Origin: an uncultured Oscillospiraceae bacterium
Lineage (GTDB): Bacteria; Bacillota; Clostridia; Oscillospirales; Oscillospiraceae
Assembly (NCBI GenBank): GCA_910587285.1
Contig: CAJULM010000001.1
Location: 133,431 to 197,430 of the forward strand
Reading direction: 5' to 3'
Length of the DNA: 64,000 nt
Shown: positions 27,275-36,264 of the stretch, one piece after another
Position numbering within the stretch: the first letter of the stretch is position 1
Layout of the letters: every line of letters begins with the position of its first letter
The notes under the pieces: generated by a model
Database searches by the model: none
What the model saw: only the letters and a program-made list of their open reading frames with translations
What the model was told of the DNA's origin: nothing
Program-made: the position numbers and the translations under genes

Positions 27275-27302
27275 AGACCTAACACTTGATAGGAGGACCG
27301 CG

Positions 27303-27983
27303 ATGAAGCACATTTTGCTGCTGGAGGACGACACCGCCTTAGGACAGGGCATCCGGCTTGCCCTGGAAAATAACGGCGTTCAAGTGGAGTTATGCACCGC
27401 GCTATCCCAGGCGCAAAGCCTTCCGCCCTGCAAAAAGTTTGACCTGCTCATTCTGGATGTCAACCTGCCCGACGGCAGCGGGCTTGATTTTCTGCGAGAG
27501 GTACGGCGCTGCCATTCCAGTGTCCCCGTCATCCTGCTCACGGCGAACGATTTGGAAACCGACATCGTCTATGGTCTTGAATCCGGAGCGGACGACTATA
27601 TCACCAAACCCTTCTCTTTGGCCGTACTGCGGGCCAGGGTCAACGCCCAGCTGCGGCGCGGTACTCCGGTGCAGACGGCCGCAGTAGAATTAGAGGGCTT
27701 CTCCTTTGATTTTGAGTGGATGGAGTTCCGTAAAAACGGCCAGCCCATCCAACTGAGCAAAACGGAACAGCGGCTGCTGCGCATCCTGGTGGAAAACCGG
27801 GGCCGCGTTCTGTCCCGTGAGACACTGCTGGAGCGGGTGTGGCCGGGCAGCGCGGAGTATGTGGAGGAGAACGCCCTGTCTGTTACCGTCAAGCGCCTGC
27901 GGGACAAGCTGGAGGACATCCCCTCCAGACCCCGCCTTCTGAAAACGGTCTATGGCATCGGCTACACCTGGGCGGTGAACTGA
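27303..27983 (+). CDS. Response regulator, OmpR/PhoB family
   Basis: 226-aa regulator: receiver with Asp52 in LILDVNLPDGSG and acidic pair E8-D9, conserved Thr in ILLTAND and Lys in ITKPFS, and a C-terminal winged helix (LSKTEQRLLRILVENRGRVLSRETLLERVW, ending KTVYGIGYTW). ATG 27303 with TAGGAGGA is preferred over upstream in-frame codons that overlap the promoter. It overlaps no gene; the kinase ATG follows one base after its stop. Likely controls the ABC transporter genes downstream. Confidence 0.93.
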   Translation: MKHILLLEDDTALGQGIRLALENNGVQVELCTALSQAQSLPPCKKFDLLILDVNLPDGSGLDFLREVRRCHSSVPVILLTANDLETDIVYGLESGADDYITKPFSLAVLRARVNAQLRRGTPVQTAAVELEGFSFDFEWMEFRKNGQPIQLSKTEQRLLRILVENRGRVLSRETLLERVWPGSAEYVEENALSVTVKRLRDKLEDIPSRPRLLKTVYGIGYTWAVN

Positions 27984-27984
27984 C

Positions 27985-28887
27985 ATGACGTGGAGCACTG
28001 CTGTTATCGCCGTTTTCACGGCGGCCGCGCTGGCGGCGGCGGTCTGGGGCCGCCTTTACGCCAGGCGCGTCATGAAAAACCTGAACCGTATGCTGGATGC
28101 AGCCATGGCGGGGACCTTTCTGGAGCGGGACTTCGATGAAAGCCTGCTCTCCGCCGTGGAGTCCCGGTTTGCCCACTATCTGGCCGCCAACGCCGTCTCC
28201 GCCCAGAAGCTCCAAGGGGAAAAGGACAAAATCAAAACCCTGATCGCAGACATCTCCCACCAGACCAAGACCCCGGTGGCCAATATTCTGCTGTATACCC
28301 AGCTCCTGTCGGAGCAGGAGCTTTCCCCGGAGGGCCGGAACTGCGCCGCGGCCCTGGAGGGTCAGGTGGAAAAGCTGCGCGCTCTGGTGGACGCGCTGGT
28401 AAAGACCTCCCGGCTGGAGGCGGGCGTCCTGGCCCTGCACCCCAAGACGGGGCCGCTGGCGCCCATGCTGGAAGACGCGGCCGCTCAGTTTATCCCCAAA
28501 GCGTCAGAGAAGAGGATCGCCCTGACGCTGGCATCCACGGACGCCCACGCGGTCTTTGACCCCAAGTGGACGGCGGAGGCCGTGTGCAACCTGCTGGACA
28601 ACGCGGTAAAATACACGCCTGCCGGCGGGACGGTCACGGTCGAGGTCATCCCCTACCATATGTTCTGCCGCGTCAACGTCACGGACAGCGGCCCCGGCAT
28701 CCCGGAGGCGGAGCGGGCCAAGGTATTCCAGCGCTTCTACCGCTCCCCCGCCGCCTACGAGACCGAGGGCGTGGGAATCGGCCTGTATCTGGCCCGCCAG
28801 ATCGCGGAGGGGCAGGGCGGGTATATCAAGGTGTCCTCCCGGCCGGGGCAGGGGAGCTGCTTCTCCCTCTATCTGCCCCGGAGCTGA
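27985..28887 (+). CDS. Sensor histidine kinase (HisKA type) of ABC-linked system
   Basis: 300-aa kinase with one N-terminal membrane segment (residues 5-23) and almost no extracellular loop. The phospho-His is in DISHQTKTPVANI near residue 91, N box LLDNAVKYTP, G boxes TDSGPGIPEAE and GVGIGLYLARQI. The short sensor part is typical of kinases that read the state of a partner ABC transporter rather than binding a ligand themselves. Pairs with the regulator upstream; the MacB/FtsX-type transporter genes follow. Confidence 0.92.
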   Translation: MTWSTAVIAVFTAAALAAAVWGRLYARRVMKNLNRMLDAAMAGTFLERDFDESLLSAVESRFAHYLAANAVSAQKLQGEKDKIKTLIADISHQTKTPVANILLYTQLLSEQELSPEGRNCAAALEGQVEKLRALVDALVKTSRLEAGVLALHPKTGPLAPMLEDAAAQFIPKASEKRIALTLASTDAHAVFDPKWTAEAVCNLLDNAVKYTPAGGTVTVEVIPYHMFCRVNVTDSGPGIPEAERAKVFQRFYRSPAAYETEGVGIGLYLARQIAEGQGGYIKVSSRPGQGSCFSLYLPRS

Positions 28888-28974
28888 AATCTTTCCAAAG
28901 TGTAAGGTTTCAGAAAGAACCTGGAAAGATTTCTGTGCTAAAGTCTGTACCGTCGGGAAATGGTACAGACTTTA
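28886..28974 (+). promoter_or_regulatory. Leader with two inverted repeats before the ABC transporter
   Basis: A 12-bp inverted repeat (GAAATCTTTCCA at 28886-28897, TGGAAAGATTTC at 28922-28933) and then a 13-bp stem with a 10-nt loop (TAAAGTCTGTACC at 28939-28951, GGTACAGACTTTA at 28962-28974), ending 7 bp before the TGGAGG site of the ATPase gene. The first could be a regulator-binding site and the second an attenuating or translation-masking hairpin. Confidence 0.6.
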
Positions 28975-28995
28975 ATCTTATGGAGGTGCGTTTTT

Positions 28996-29667
28996 ATGGC
29001 CATTTTGGAGACCCATGACCTGCGGAAGATATATGGATCCGGCGACACAGAGGTCCGGGCCCTGGACGGCGTGGACCTGACGGTGGAGAAGGGCGAATTT
29101 GCCGCCGTCGTGGGCACGTCCGGTTCGGGCAAATCCACCCTGCTGCATATGCTGGGCGGGCTGGACCGGCCCACATCAGGCACCGTCACCGTGGACGGGC
29201 GGGAGCTTTCCTCCCTGAAGGACGAAGCCCTCACCATTTTCCGGCGGCGGAAGATCGGCTTCGTGTTCCAGAACTACAACCTGGTTCCGGTGCTGAACGT
29301 CTATGAAAACATCGTCCTGCCCATCCAGCTGGACGGCGGACAGCCGGACAAGGCATACATGAACCAGATTATTGACACCCTGGGCCTGGAATCCAAGCTG
29401 CAAAACCTGCCCAACAACCTCTCCGGCGGCCAGCAGCAGCGGGTGGCCATCGCCCGGGCGCTGGCGGCGAAGCCGGCGATCATCCTGGCGGACGAGCCCA
29501 CTGGAAATCTGGACAGCCGCACCAGCCAGGATGTTATGAGTTTGCTGAAGGTCACCAGCCAGCAGTTTGCCCAGACCATTGTGATGATTACCCACAACGA
29601 GGAGATCGCCCAGATGGCCGACCGCATTATCCGCATTGAGGATGGCCGCATCGTGACGCGGGGGTGA
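28996..29667 (+). CDS. ABC transporter ATP-binding protein, MacB/LolD type
   Basis: 223-aa ATPase: Walker A GTSGSGKST, Q loop FVFQNYNLVP, signature LSGGQQQR, Walker B ILADEPTGNLD, switch His in MITHN. ATG 28996 with TGGAGG upstream is preferred to an earlier in-frame codon. Stop overlaps the GTG start of the FtsX-type permease, so the two are translationally coupled. Belongs to the mechanotransmission class linked to peptide-antibiotic resistance or lipoprotein handling. Confidence 0.93.
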   Translation: MAILETHDLRKIYGSGDTEVRALDGVDLTVEKGEFAAVVGTSGSGKSTLLHMLGGLDRPTSGTVTVDGRELSSLKDEALTIFRRRKIGFVFQNYNLVPVLNVYENIVLPIQLDGGQPDKAYMNQIIDTLGLESKLQNLPNNLSGGQQQRVAIARALAAKPAIILADEPTGNLDSRTSQDVMSLLKVTSQQFAQTIVMITHNEEIAQMADRIIRIEDGRIVTRG

Positions 29668-32366
29668 TCGCTGTGATAAAAGTATCTAACGGAAGCTGTG
29701 TCCGGCGGCTTGGTTTTCGTTCCTTGAAAGCGGCCCGGGCCCGGAACACCGTCGCGGCGCTGGCCATCGCCCTGACCACGGTGCTGTTCACCTCCCTGTT
29801 TACCATCGCCGCGTCCATCAACTACTCCTACCAGCAGGAGAACTTCCGCCGAGCCGGCAGCGACGCCCACGGCTCCTTCAAGGACATCACCTGGGAGCAG
29901 GCGGAGCAGCTCCGCCGGGACCCTCTGATTCAAGATTCCTGGTGCCGCCTTTTTGTGGGAATGCCCCACGACCCGCCCTTCAACAAGTCCCATGTGGAGG
30001 TCAGCTACATGGAACCCAACGGCGCGTCCCACTACTTCTGCACCCCTGTGGAGGGCGCGCTCCCCCGGGAGGGCACCGACGAGGCCGCGACGGATACCCA
30101 CGTCCTGGCCCTGCTGGGCATTGAGCCCAGGGTGGGCGCACAATTTACCATAGCCATTACGCTGGACGATGGAACCACCCAGCCCCGCACAATCGAGAGG
30201 ACCTTCACCCTCTCCGGCTGGTGGGAGTACGACAGCGCCATGCTCGCCAACAACGTGCTTCTGCCCCGGTCCGCCGCCGAGGAGATCTGCGCCCTGTCCA
30301 ATGGGGAGCTGAACTCCATGACGGGCGCATGGAACCTGGATGTGATGTTTCAGAGCGCGGCAGGCATTAGGGAAAACCTGGGCGCGGTGCTGGGAAATTA
30401 CGGCTATCAGCACACCGAGCCAGGGGCGGAGAATTATCTGGACATCGGCGTGAACTGGGGTTACACCGGGGAGCGGCTCTCCGGGAATTTTGATCCCATG
30501 ACGGCTGCCGCCATTGCGACGATCCTCCTGCTCATCATCTTTACCGGATATCTCATCATCTACAACGTGTTCCAGATCTCCGTCACCAACGACATCCGGT
30601 TTTACGGCCTGCTGAAAACGATTGGCACCACTGGGAAACAGCTCAAGCGCGTGATCCGCCAGCAGGCACTGCTGCTCAGTCTGGTGGGCATCCCTGTGGG
30701 CCTGCTCTTTGGCTTCGTGATCGGAAATAAGCTCACTCCCCTCATCATGGCTCAGCTCAGCTATCAGAACGCCTTTGTTACCTTCAACCCCTGGATTTTT
30801 ATCGGCGCGGCGGCGTTTTCCCTGCTGACGGTGTCCCTCTCCTGCGCGCGGCCCGGGCGGATTGCCGCCAGGGTTTCCCCGGTGGAGGCGGTGCGCTATG
30901 CCGAAGGCGGACAGCAATCCGGGAAGAAAGGCGGCAAACGGGCTGGCAAAGCCGGCGCATCCCTGCCGAAAATGGCCTGGGCTAACCTGGGCCGGAGCAA
31001 AGGTAAAACGGTAGTCACCATCATCTCTTTAACTCTGGCGGTGGTGCTGATGAATCTGGTGTATACGTTTGCCCACGGCTTCGATATGGAGAAATATCTC
31101 TCCGGTCAAGTAGTTACCGACTTTGTCCTGGGCCACGCTGACTACTTTCAGCCCGGCGCCAACTTTCGCTCGGCGGACCAGGCGCTTCCGGAGGAGGTCA
31201 TTGCCCAGGTCAGCGCCCTGGGCGGCATCACCGAGGGAGGCCGGGTCTATGGTCAGGAGCGGTCGATCCAGGCCCTTCTGCCGGAGGAGTACCTCCGGCA
31301 GGACTACAGCAGGCACTATTCCGAGGAGACGCTGGACAACATCATCGCCTCCCAAGAGCATACGGACGAGGGCACCATCGTAGGCTTTGCCCAGCTCTAT
31401 GGCCTGGAGGACTTCATTCTCAGCGAGATAACTGTGCTGGACGGGGATATCACGCCTTTGTCCGACCCCGGCCAGAACGCCATCGCCGCCGTCTATTCCG
31501 CAGATGAACATGGGGTGATTGCTGAGAATGGAAACTGCTTCCAAGTAGGGGATACCGTGACCCTGCGCTACGTAAAGGAGTGGGTGAATGTTGATATGGA
31601 CACCGGGGAGGAACTCTCCGCAGAGGAGATAGAAGCCCGCTGGGCGCAGGGCGAAGCGAACTATGCTCCCCGGGCCAAGGTCTATGAGGAAAAAGAGTAC
31701 ACCGTTTGCGCCCGAATCTCCATCCCCAGCGCCCTCAGCTACCGCTACGCCACCCTTGGGGCCAGCAAACTGGCGATGGGTGCGGAGCTGTTCCAGCAGG
31801 ATACCGGCACCAGCTCCGTGATGATTTACGCGTTCAACACTGCCGAGGAGTCCAACGCCGCTATGGAGGATTTTCTGAAGGAATACACAGGGTCCGTCCA
31901 GCCCACCTATGACTACGAGAGCAAACAAAGCAAAACAGCCGAGTTCGAGGGCTTTCGGAATATGTTCCTGACCATGGGCGGCGCGCTGTCGGGGATTATC
32001 GGTATGGTGGGCGTGCTCAACTTCATCAACGCCGTGCTGACGGGCATACTGGCCCGGAAACGGGAGCTGGCAATGCTCCAATCTGTGGGCATGACAGGAA
32101 AGCAGATGAACACCATGCTGGTGTACGAGGGGCTGTACTACACAATGCTATCCGCCGCCCTCTCCCTGGTCCTGAGCGCCGCGCTGGGACCGCTGGCGGG
32201 ATCACTCTGCTCTGTCTTTTGGTTTTTCACCTATCAATTTACCGTCCTGCCGGTTTTGGCGGTCATACCACTATTTCTGATTCTGGGAATTCTGATTCCT
32301 CTGCTGGTGTACCGTTCCGTTAACCGCCGCACCATTGTGGAGCGCCTGCGGGAGATAGAAAGCTGA
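29664..32366 (+). CDS. FtsX-domain ABC transporter permease
   Basis: 900-aa permease with an N-terminal helix, a large extracellular region (residues about 45-270), three helices of the first FtsX domain (TAAAIATILLLIIFTGYLIIYNVFQIS onward), a second helix and extracellular region (about 455-770), and a C-terminal FtsX domain (FLTMGGALSGIIGMVGVLNFINAVLTGI onward). Start is GTG 29664 overlapping the ATPase stop; GTG 29673 is an alternative. With the kinase/regulator upstream this resembles a self-regulating antimicrobial-peptide detoxification or sensing module. Substrate unknown. Confidence 0.9.
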   Translation: MIAVIKVSNGSCVRRLGFRSLKAARARNTVAALAIALTTVLFTSLFTIAASINYSYQQENFRRAGSDAHGSFKDITWEQAEQLRRDPLIQDSWCRLFVGMPHDPPFNKSHVEVSYMEPNGASHYFCTPVEGALPREGTDEAATDTHVLALLGIEPRVGAQFTIAITLDDGTTQPRTIERTFTLSGWWEYDSAMLANNVLLPRSAAEEICALSNGELNSMTGAWNLDVMFQSAAGIRENLGAVLGNYGYQHTEPGAENYLDIGVNWGYTGERLSGNFDPMTAAAIATILLLIIFTGYLIIYNVFQISVTNDIRFYGLLKTIGTTGKQLKRVIRQQALLLSLVGIPVGLLFGFVIGNKLTPLIMAQLSYQNAFVTFNPWIFIGAAAFSLLTVSLSCARPGRIAARVSPVEAVRYAEGGQQSGKKGGKRAGKAGASLPKMAWANLGRSKGKTVVTIISLTLAVVLMNLVYTFAHGFDMEKYLSGQVVTDFVLGHADYFQPGANFRSADQALPEEVIAQVSALGGITEGGRVYGQERSIQALLPEEYLRQDYSRHYSEETLDNIIASQEHTDEGTIVGFAQLYGLEDFILSEITVLDGDITPLSDPGQNAIAAVYSADEHGVIAENGNCFQVGDTVTLRYVKEWVNVDMDTGEELSAEEIEARWAQGEANYAPRAKVYEEKEYTVCARISIPSALSYRYATLGASKLAMGAELFQQDTGTSSVMIYAFNTAEESNAAMEDFLKEYTGSVQPTYDYESKQSKTAEFEGFRNMFLTMGGALSGIIGMVGVLNFINAVLTGILARKRELAMLQSVGMTGKQMNTMLVYEGLYYTMLSAALSLVLSAALGPLAGSLCSVFWFFTYQFTVLPVLAVIPLFLILGILIPLLVYRSVNRRTIVERLREIES

Positions 32367-32429
32367 CGCTCACAAGTTTGTTCTTGCGGCAGAACGATGT
32401 GCTAAGCGTCCCCCCAAAAAACCATCAAA

Positions 32430-32467
32430 AGCACCGGGCAGGAAGTTTTGGCTTCCTGCCCGGTGCT
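32430..32467. terminator. Terminator, copy B of dispersed GCACCGGGCAGG repeat
   Basis: Perfect 16-bp stem AGCACCGGGCAGGAAG / CTTCCTGCCCGGTGCT, 6-nt loop, A-run before and T-rich tract after, so active in both directions between convergent genes. The tail to about 32503 (CTTTCCCGACATTTCCCCGTG then TGGGTCAAG) matches copy C. Confidence 0.88.
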
Positions 32468-32590
32468 TTCTAACTCTTTCCCGACATTTCCCCGTGTGGG
32501 TCAAGACGCAAACGCGGAGCGCACGTCAGAGGAGAAGCGCTCCACCTGGACTGCCCGCTTTCGCTCACAGATGACCAGGGAACTACACCG

Positions 32591-34285
32591 TCAAAACTGA
32601 TCCATACCGCAGGCCGTGGCCTGCTCAATCAAGCGGCGGTCGTTCGTCACCGCGTCGTAGAACCGGAAGCCGCCTGAAAAATTATATGCCTCATACCCGT
32701 GCCCGGCCAGGAGGCGGCAGGCAATGTAGCTACGCAGGCCGCTCTGGCACATCACATAGACCGGTTTGCCGGGCTCGATCTGATCCAGCCGGTCCCGCAG
32801 TTCGTCCACGGGGATATTTTGGAACCCCTCCGCGTGCCCCATGCCGTACTCCTGGCGGGTGCGCACGTCCAGCAGCGTCGCGCCGCCGTCCCGGGGCAGG
32901 TCCTTCACATCCTCCACGCGGAATTGCCTCACGATCCCTTTTGCCAGGTTTTCCACCATGAAGCCCGCCATATTCACCGGGTCCTTGGCGGAGGAGTAGG
33001 GCGGCGCATAGGCCAGGTCAAGTTCTTTCAGCTGGATGGCCGTCAGCCCGGCGTGAATGGCCGTCGCCAGCACGTCGATCCGTTTATCCACCCCGTCATA
33101 GCCCACGATCTGTGCCCCTAACAGGCGGTAGGTCTCCTTTTCAAAGACCACCTTTATGGTCATCACCCGCCCGCCGGGATAGTAGCCCGCGTGGCTCATG
33201 GGGGACAGTACCACCGTATCCACATCCAGCCCCGCCTTTCTGGCGCTGGTCTCGTTGACGCCGGTAGCGGCCGCCGTCAGGTCGAATACCTTGATGACCG
33301 AGCTGCCCTGGCTGCCTAAATACCGGCTGTCCCCGCCGCAGATGTTATCCGCCGCGATACGGCCCTGCTTGTTGGCGGGCCCCGCCAGGGAGATCAGCGT
33401 ATTCTGCCCAGTGACCGCGTGCTTCACCTGCACCGCATCCCCCACGGCGTAGATGTCTGGGACGGAGGTCTCCATCCGGTCGTTGACCACGATGCTGCCC
33501 CTGGGCCCCAGCTCCAGCCCCGCCGCTTTGGCCAGGGCGGTGTCCGGGGTGACACCGATGGCCAGCGCCACCATATCGGCGTGGAGGGGAGGCGCGTCCT
33601 TCAGCAGCACGTCCACGCCGCCATCCCGCGCCGCAAAGCCCTCCACCGTGCGGCCCAGGGCCAGCCGGATGCCGTGCCGCCGTACCTCGCCGTGGAGGAA
33701 GGACGCCATGTCCGGGTCAAAGGGCCCCATGAGCTGGCTGAGCTGCTCCACGATGGTGACCTCCAGCCCCAGCTCCCGCAGGTTTTCCGCCAGCTCCACC
33801 CCGATGAAGCCACCCCCCACCAGCACTGCGGACTTGGGGCGGCTGGCGTCGATGTGCGCCTTGAGGCGGAAGGTGTCCTCCACCGTCCGCAGGGTGAAAA
33901 GCTGCTCCAGCTCCAGCCCAGGGAGGGGCGGCCGAGTGGGCTTGGCACCGGGGGATAGGATGAGCTTGTCGTAGCTCTCCTCAAAGCTCTCGCTGGTGCC
34001 CAGATTTTTGACGGAGACGGTCTTTTTATCCGGGTGGATGGCGGTGACCTCGTGCCGCACCCGCATATCCACCTGGAAGCGGGCGAAGAAGCTCTCCGGC
34101 GTCTGGAGAGTGAGGGCCTCGGGGGCCTCAATGACCCCGCCAATATAGTAGGGCAGGCCGCAGTTGGCGTAGGAGACATACCCTGACCTCTCAAAAACCA
34201 CGATCTCCGCCTGTTCGTCCAGCCGGCGCAGCCGGGCCGCCGCCGTGGCGCCTCCCGCCACTCCGCCGATTATAACTACTTTCAT
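32591..34285 (-). CDS. CoA-disulfide reductase with C-terminal rhodanese domain
   Basis: 564-aa flavoprotein. N-terminal FAD site VVIIGGVAGGATAAARLRR, the single redox Cys42 in SYANCGLPYYIGG typical of CoA-disulfide/persulfide reductases, NAD site AVLVGGGFIGVELAENL and dimerisation domain. The rhodanese domain (about residues 470-564) keeps its catalytic Cys in YVMCQSGLRSY. ATG 34285 with AAGGTGG is chosen over longer in-frame extensions. Such fusions reduce CoA disulfide or per- and polysulfides with NAD(P)H. Close to cysteine-degrading genes, it probably handles sulfane sulfur formed from them. Cytoplasmic. Confidence 0.93.
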   Translation of the reverse strand: MKVVIIGGVAGGATAAARLRRLDEQAEIVVFERSGYVSYANCGLPYYIGGVIEAPEALTLQTPESFFARFQVDMRVRHEVTAIHPDKKTVSVKNLGTSESFEESYDKLILSPGAKPTRPPLPGLELEQLFTLRTVEDTFRLKAHIDASRPKSAVLVGGGFIGVELAENLRELGLEVTIVEQLSQLMGPFDPDMASFLHGEVRRHGIRLALGRTVEGFAARDGGVDVLLKDAPPLHADMVALAIGVTPDTALAKAAGLELGPRGSIVVNDRMETSVPDIYAVGDAVQVKHAVTGQNTLISLAGPANKQGRIAADNICGGDSRYLGSQGSSVIKVFDLTAAATGVNETSARKAGLDVDTVVLSPMSHAGYYPGGRVMTIKVVFEKETYRLLGAQIVGYDGVDKRIDVLATAIHAGLTAIQLKELDLAYAPPYSSAKDPVNMAGFMVENLAKGIVRQFRVEDVKDLPRDGGATLLDVRTRQEYGMGHAEGFQNIPVDELRDRLDQIEPGKPVYVMCQSGLRSYIACRLLAGHGYEAYNFSGGFRFYDAVTNDRRLIEQATACGMDQF

Positions 34286-34453
34286 GTCAGCGTTCCACCT
34301 TTTCTTATTTGATGGTTTTATAATACTCCGAATTTTCCGCAAGTTCCGTGATATTGTCACAAGGGCTTTGTGCAGCCGCTCCCTGTATGTGCGCACTCCT
34401 GATCCTTCGGTTCAACATTTTGCCCGCGGGATCAGGGGGCCGCGCAAGCCGGG

Positions 34454-34936
34454 TTAAAATGTAACGCGCATCTGACGCCAGACCACATCTCCATGGGTGG
34501 ACCGGGAAATGCCCTCGTCCACAAAGCCAAATTTGGCGTAGTACTGCACAAGGGCTTCCTTGCACGTCAGCACCACGCCCCGGCGGCCCTGCGCTTTGGC
34601 CACTCCAACCACATGGCGCAGGAGCCGCCCGGCGCAGCCCTGGCGGCGGTAGGCCGGAATGGTGTCCACGCCGAAGATCATCTGCCACGCGCCGCCCTCA
34701 TCGTGCAGGGAGGCATCCCCATACATCTCGTCCCGCAGGTCCGGCTCGTCCGTCACCAGGCCGTTGACAAAGCCCACCATGGCGCCGCCGTCCAGCAGCA
34801 CCCAGAAGTGGTCGGGATAGGCGGCCACGCGGGCCGAGAGGCTGGCGGCGCTGGCGGCCTCTGCTGCGGGGAAACAGGCCGACTCAATTTGAATGATTGC
34901 GGGCAGGTCTTCGGGAACAGCGGTTCGGATCTCCAT
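34454..34936 (-). CDS. GNAT-family N-acetyltransferase
   Basis: Small acetyltransferase of about 160 aa. N-terminal IRTAVPEDLPAIIQIE, acetyl-CoA-binding IPAYRRQGCAGRLLRHVVGVAKAQGRRGVVLTC split over the central strand and helix, and a C-terminal YYAKFGFVDEG. ATG 34936 is used because AAAGGA is correctly spaced for it; ATG 34948 lies too close to that site. Last gene of the cysteine operon, 21 bp after a desulfidase-family gene. Substrate unknown; an amine or amino acid related to sulfur metabolism is a guess. Confidence 0.85.
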   Translation of the reverse strand: MEIRTAVPEDLPAIIQIESACFPAAEAASAASLSARVAAYPDHFWVLLDGGAMVGFVNGLVTDEPDLRDEMYGDASLHDEGGAWQMIFGVDTIPAYRRQGCAGRLLRHVVGVAKAQGRRGVVLTCKEALVQYYAKFGFVDEGISRSTHGDVVWRQMRVTF

Positions 34937-34957
34937 GGCGGTGTCCATCCTTTCCGG

Positions 34958-36259
34958 TCAATCCATCATAATTTTGACAATTTCTTTGTCGGTCTCCCGC
35001 ATCCCCTCCCGGCCCAGACGGCCCACGTTGCGGATGGTGGCCTCCACGCCCTTGGTAATGATGCCGTCGCCGGAGCGGAACTGCTGACCGTTGAGGTACA
35101 TATGGTAGCCGAGAATACCCGCCTCCACGCTGGAGGCGATCTTAGCCGCGCAGCTGGGCTTGGCCCCGTCGCAGATGATGCCGGAGACGATGGCCAGAGC
35201 GTTGACCAGGGTGTGGGATATGGCATTGCAGTCCGCACCCTGGAGGTAGGCGATGCCGCAGCCCGCCGCGCAGCCCGCGCTCACCGCGCCGCAGTAGGCG
35301 GACAGCCGGCCAATGCCGGTCTTTTCATGAATGGCGATCAGGTTGGACAGCGCCAGCGCCCGGTACAATGTCTCCTGAGGCGCACCCAGCTCCTTCGCAT
35401 ATTCAATCACCGGGATGGAGACCGTGATGCCCTGGTTCCCGTTGCCGGAGTTGATGACCACGGGCAGCTCGCAGCCGCTCATCCGGGCGTCGGAGCCGGC
35501 CGCCGCCTTGGCCGTGGCCCGGTTGCGTATATTGCCGCCGTAGAATTTCAGCATGGTGGCGCCGATGTTGGCGCCGTAATCGCCGTTCAGCCCCTCCTGA
35601 GAGATGGCGGTGTTGTATTTGATCTGGGTGTCCAGCGGGCCTCGGATGTCCGCCAGATCGCAGGTGGCGGCAAAGTCGAAAATATCCGCCACGGTGAGCA
35701 GGCTTTTGTCGGTCAGGCCCTGTTCGCCGGAGCTTTCCACGTCACAGCCCACGGGGGCCTCCTGGTCGGTGTTGTCCAACAGAACCTGGTCGTTTTTCCG
35801 AATGTAGGCAATGTTGGTGTGGTAATGGCTGATGCGCACCGCAGCGCAGTCGCCGCCCCGGTGGAGCGACACGATGATGTCAAAAATGATCCCATTGTCA
35901 ACGGCCTCCACAGTGACGGGCACGGATTCCAAAAACGCCCGCATGGCCTGCTTCTCCCCGGCACTGACCTGGGAGATCACCTCCAGCTTCCGTTCCGCCT
36001 TACCCGCCACGATGCCCGCCGCGGCGGCGGCCTCGATGCCCTTCATACCTCCGGTGTTGGGGACGATGACGCTTTTCACGTTTTTAATGATGTTGTTGCT
36101 GACGCCGATTTTCACCCAGTCCGGCTCCTGCCCCAGCACCTCCCGGGCCTTGGCGGCGGCGTAGGCGATAGCGATGGGCTCGGTGCAGCCCATGGCGGGG
36201 ATCAGCTCTTCCTTCAGGATCTGTACGTAAGCCTGATAAACAGGGCTGTTCTTTTCCAT
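34958..36259 (-). CDS. UPF0597/L-cysteine desulfidase family protein (paralog 1)
   Basis: 433-aa member of the CdsB/YhaM (CyuA) family, Fe-S enzymes that split L-cysteine into pyruvate, ammonia and sulfide. Family cysteines are present: MGCTEP near residue 25, the CGAVSAGCAAGCG cluster and ICDGAKPSC. ATG 36259 has better Shine-Dalgarno spacing than ATG 36268, which overlaps the upstream stop. Directly coupled to a second, divergent paralog. With the symporter and C-S lyase of the operon it points to cysteine or related thiol amino acid catabolism. Cytoplasmic, oxygen sensitive. Confidence 0.87.
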   Translation of the reverse strand: MEKNSPVYQAYVQILKEELIPAMGCTEPIAIAYAAAKAREVLGQEPDWVKIGVSNNIIKNVKSVIVPNTGGMKGIEAAAAAGIVAGKAERKLEVISQVSAGEKQAMRAFLESVPVTVEAVDNGIIFDIIVSLHRGGDCAAVRISHYHTNIAYIRKNDQVLLDNTDQEAPVGCDVESSGEQGLTDKSLLTVADIFDFAATCDLADIRGPLDTQIKYNTAISQEGLNGDYGANIGATMLKFYGGNIRNRATAKAAAGSDARMSGCELPVVINSGNGNQGITVSIPVIEYAKELGAPQETLYRALALSNLIAIHEKTGIGRLSAYCGAVSAGCAAGCGIAYLQGADCNAISHTLVNALAIVSGIICDGAKPSCAAKIASSVEAGILGYHMYLNGQQFRSGDGIITKGVEATIRNVGRLGREGMRETDKEIVKIMMD

Positions 36260-36264
36260 GGAAT

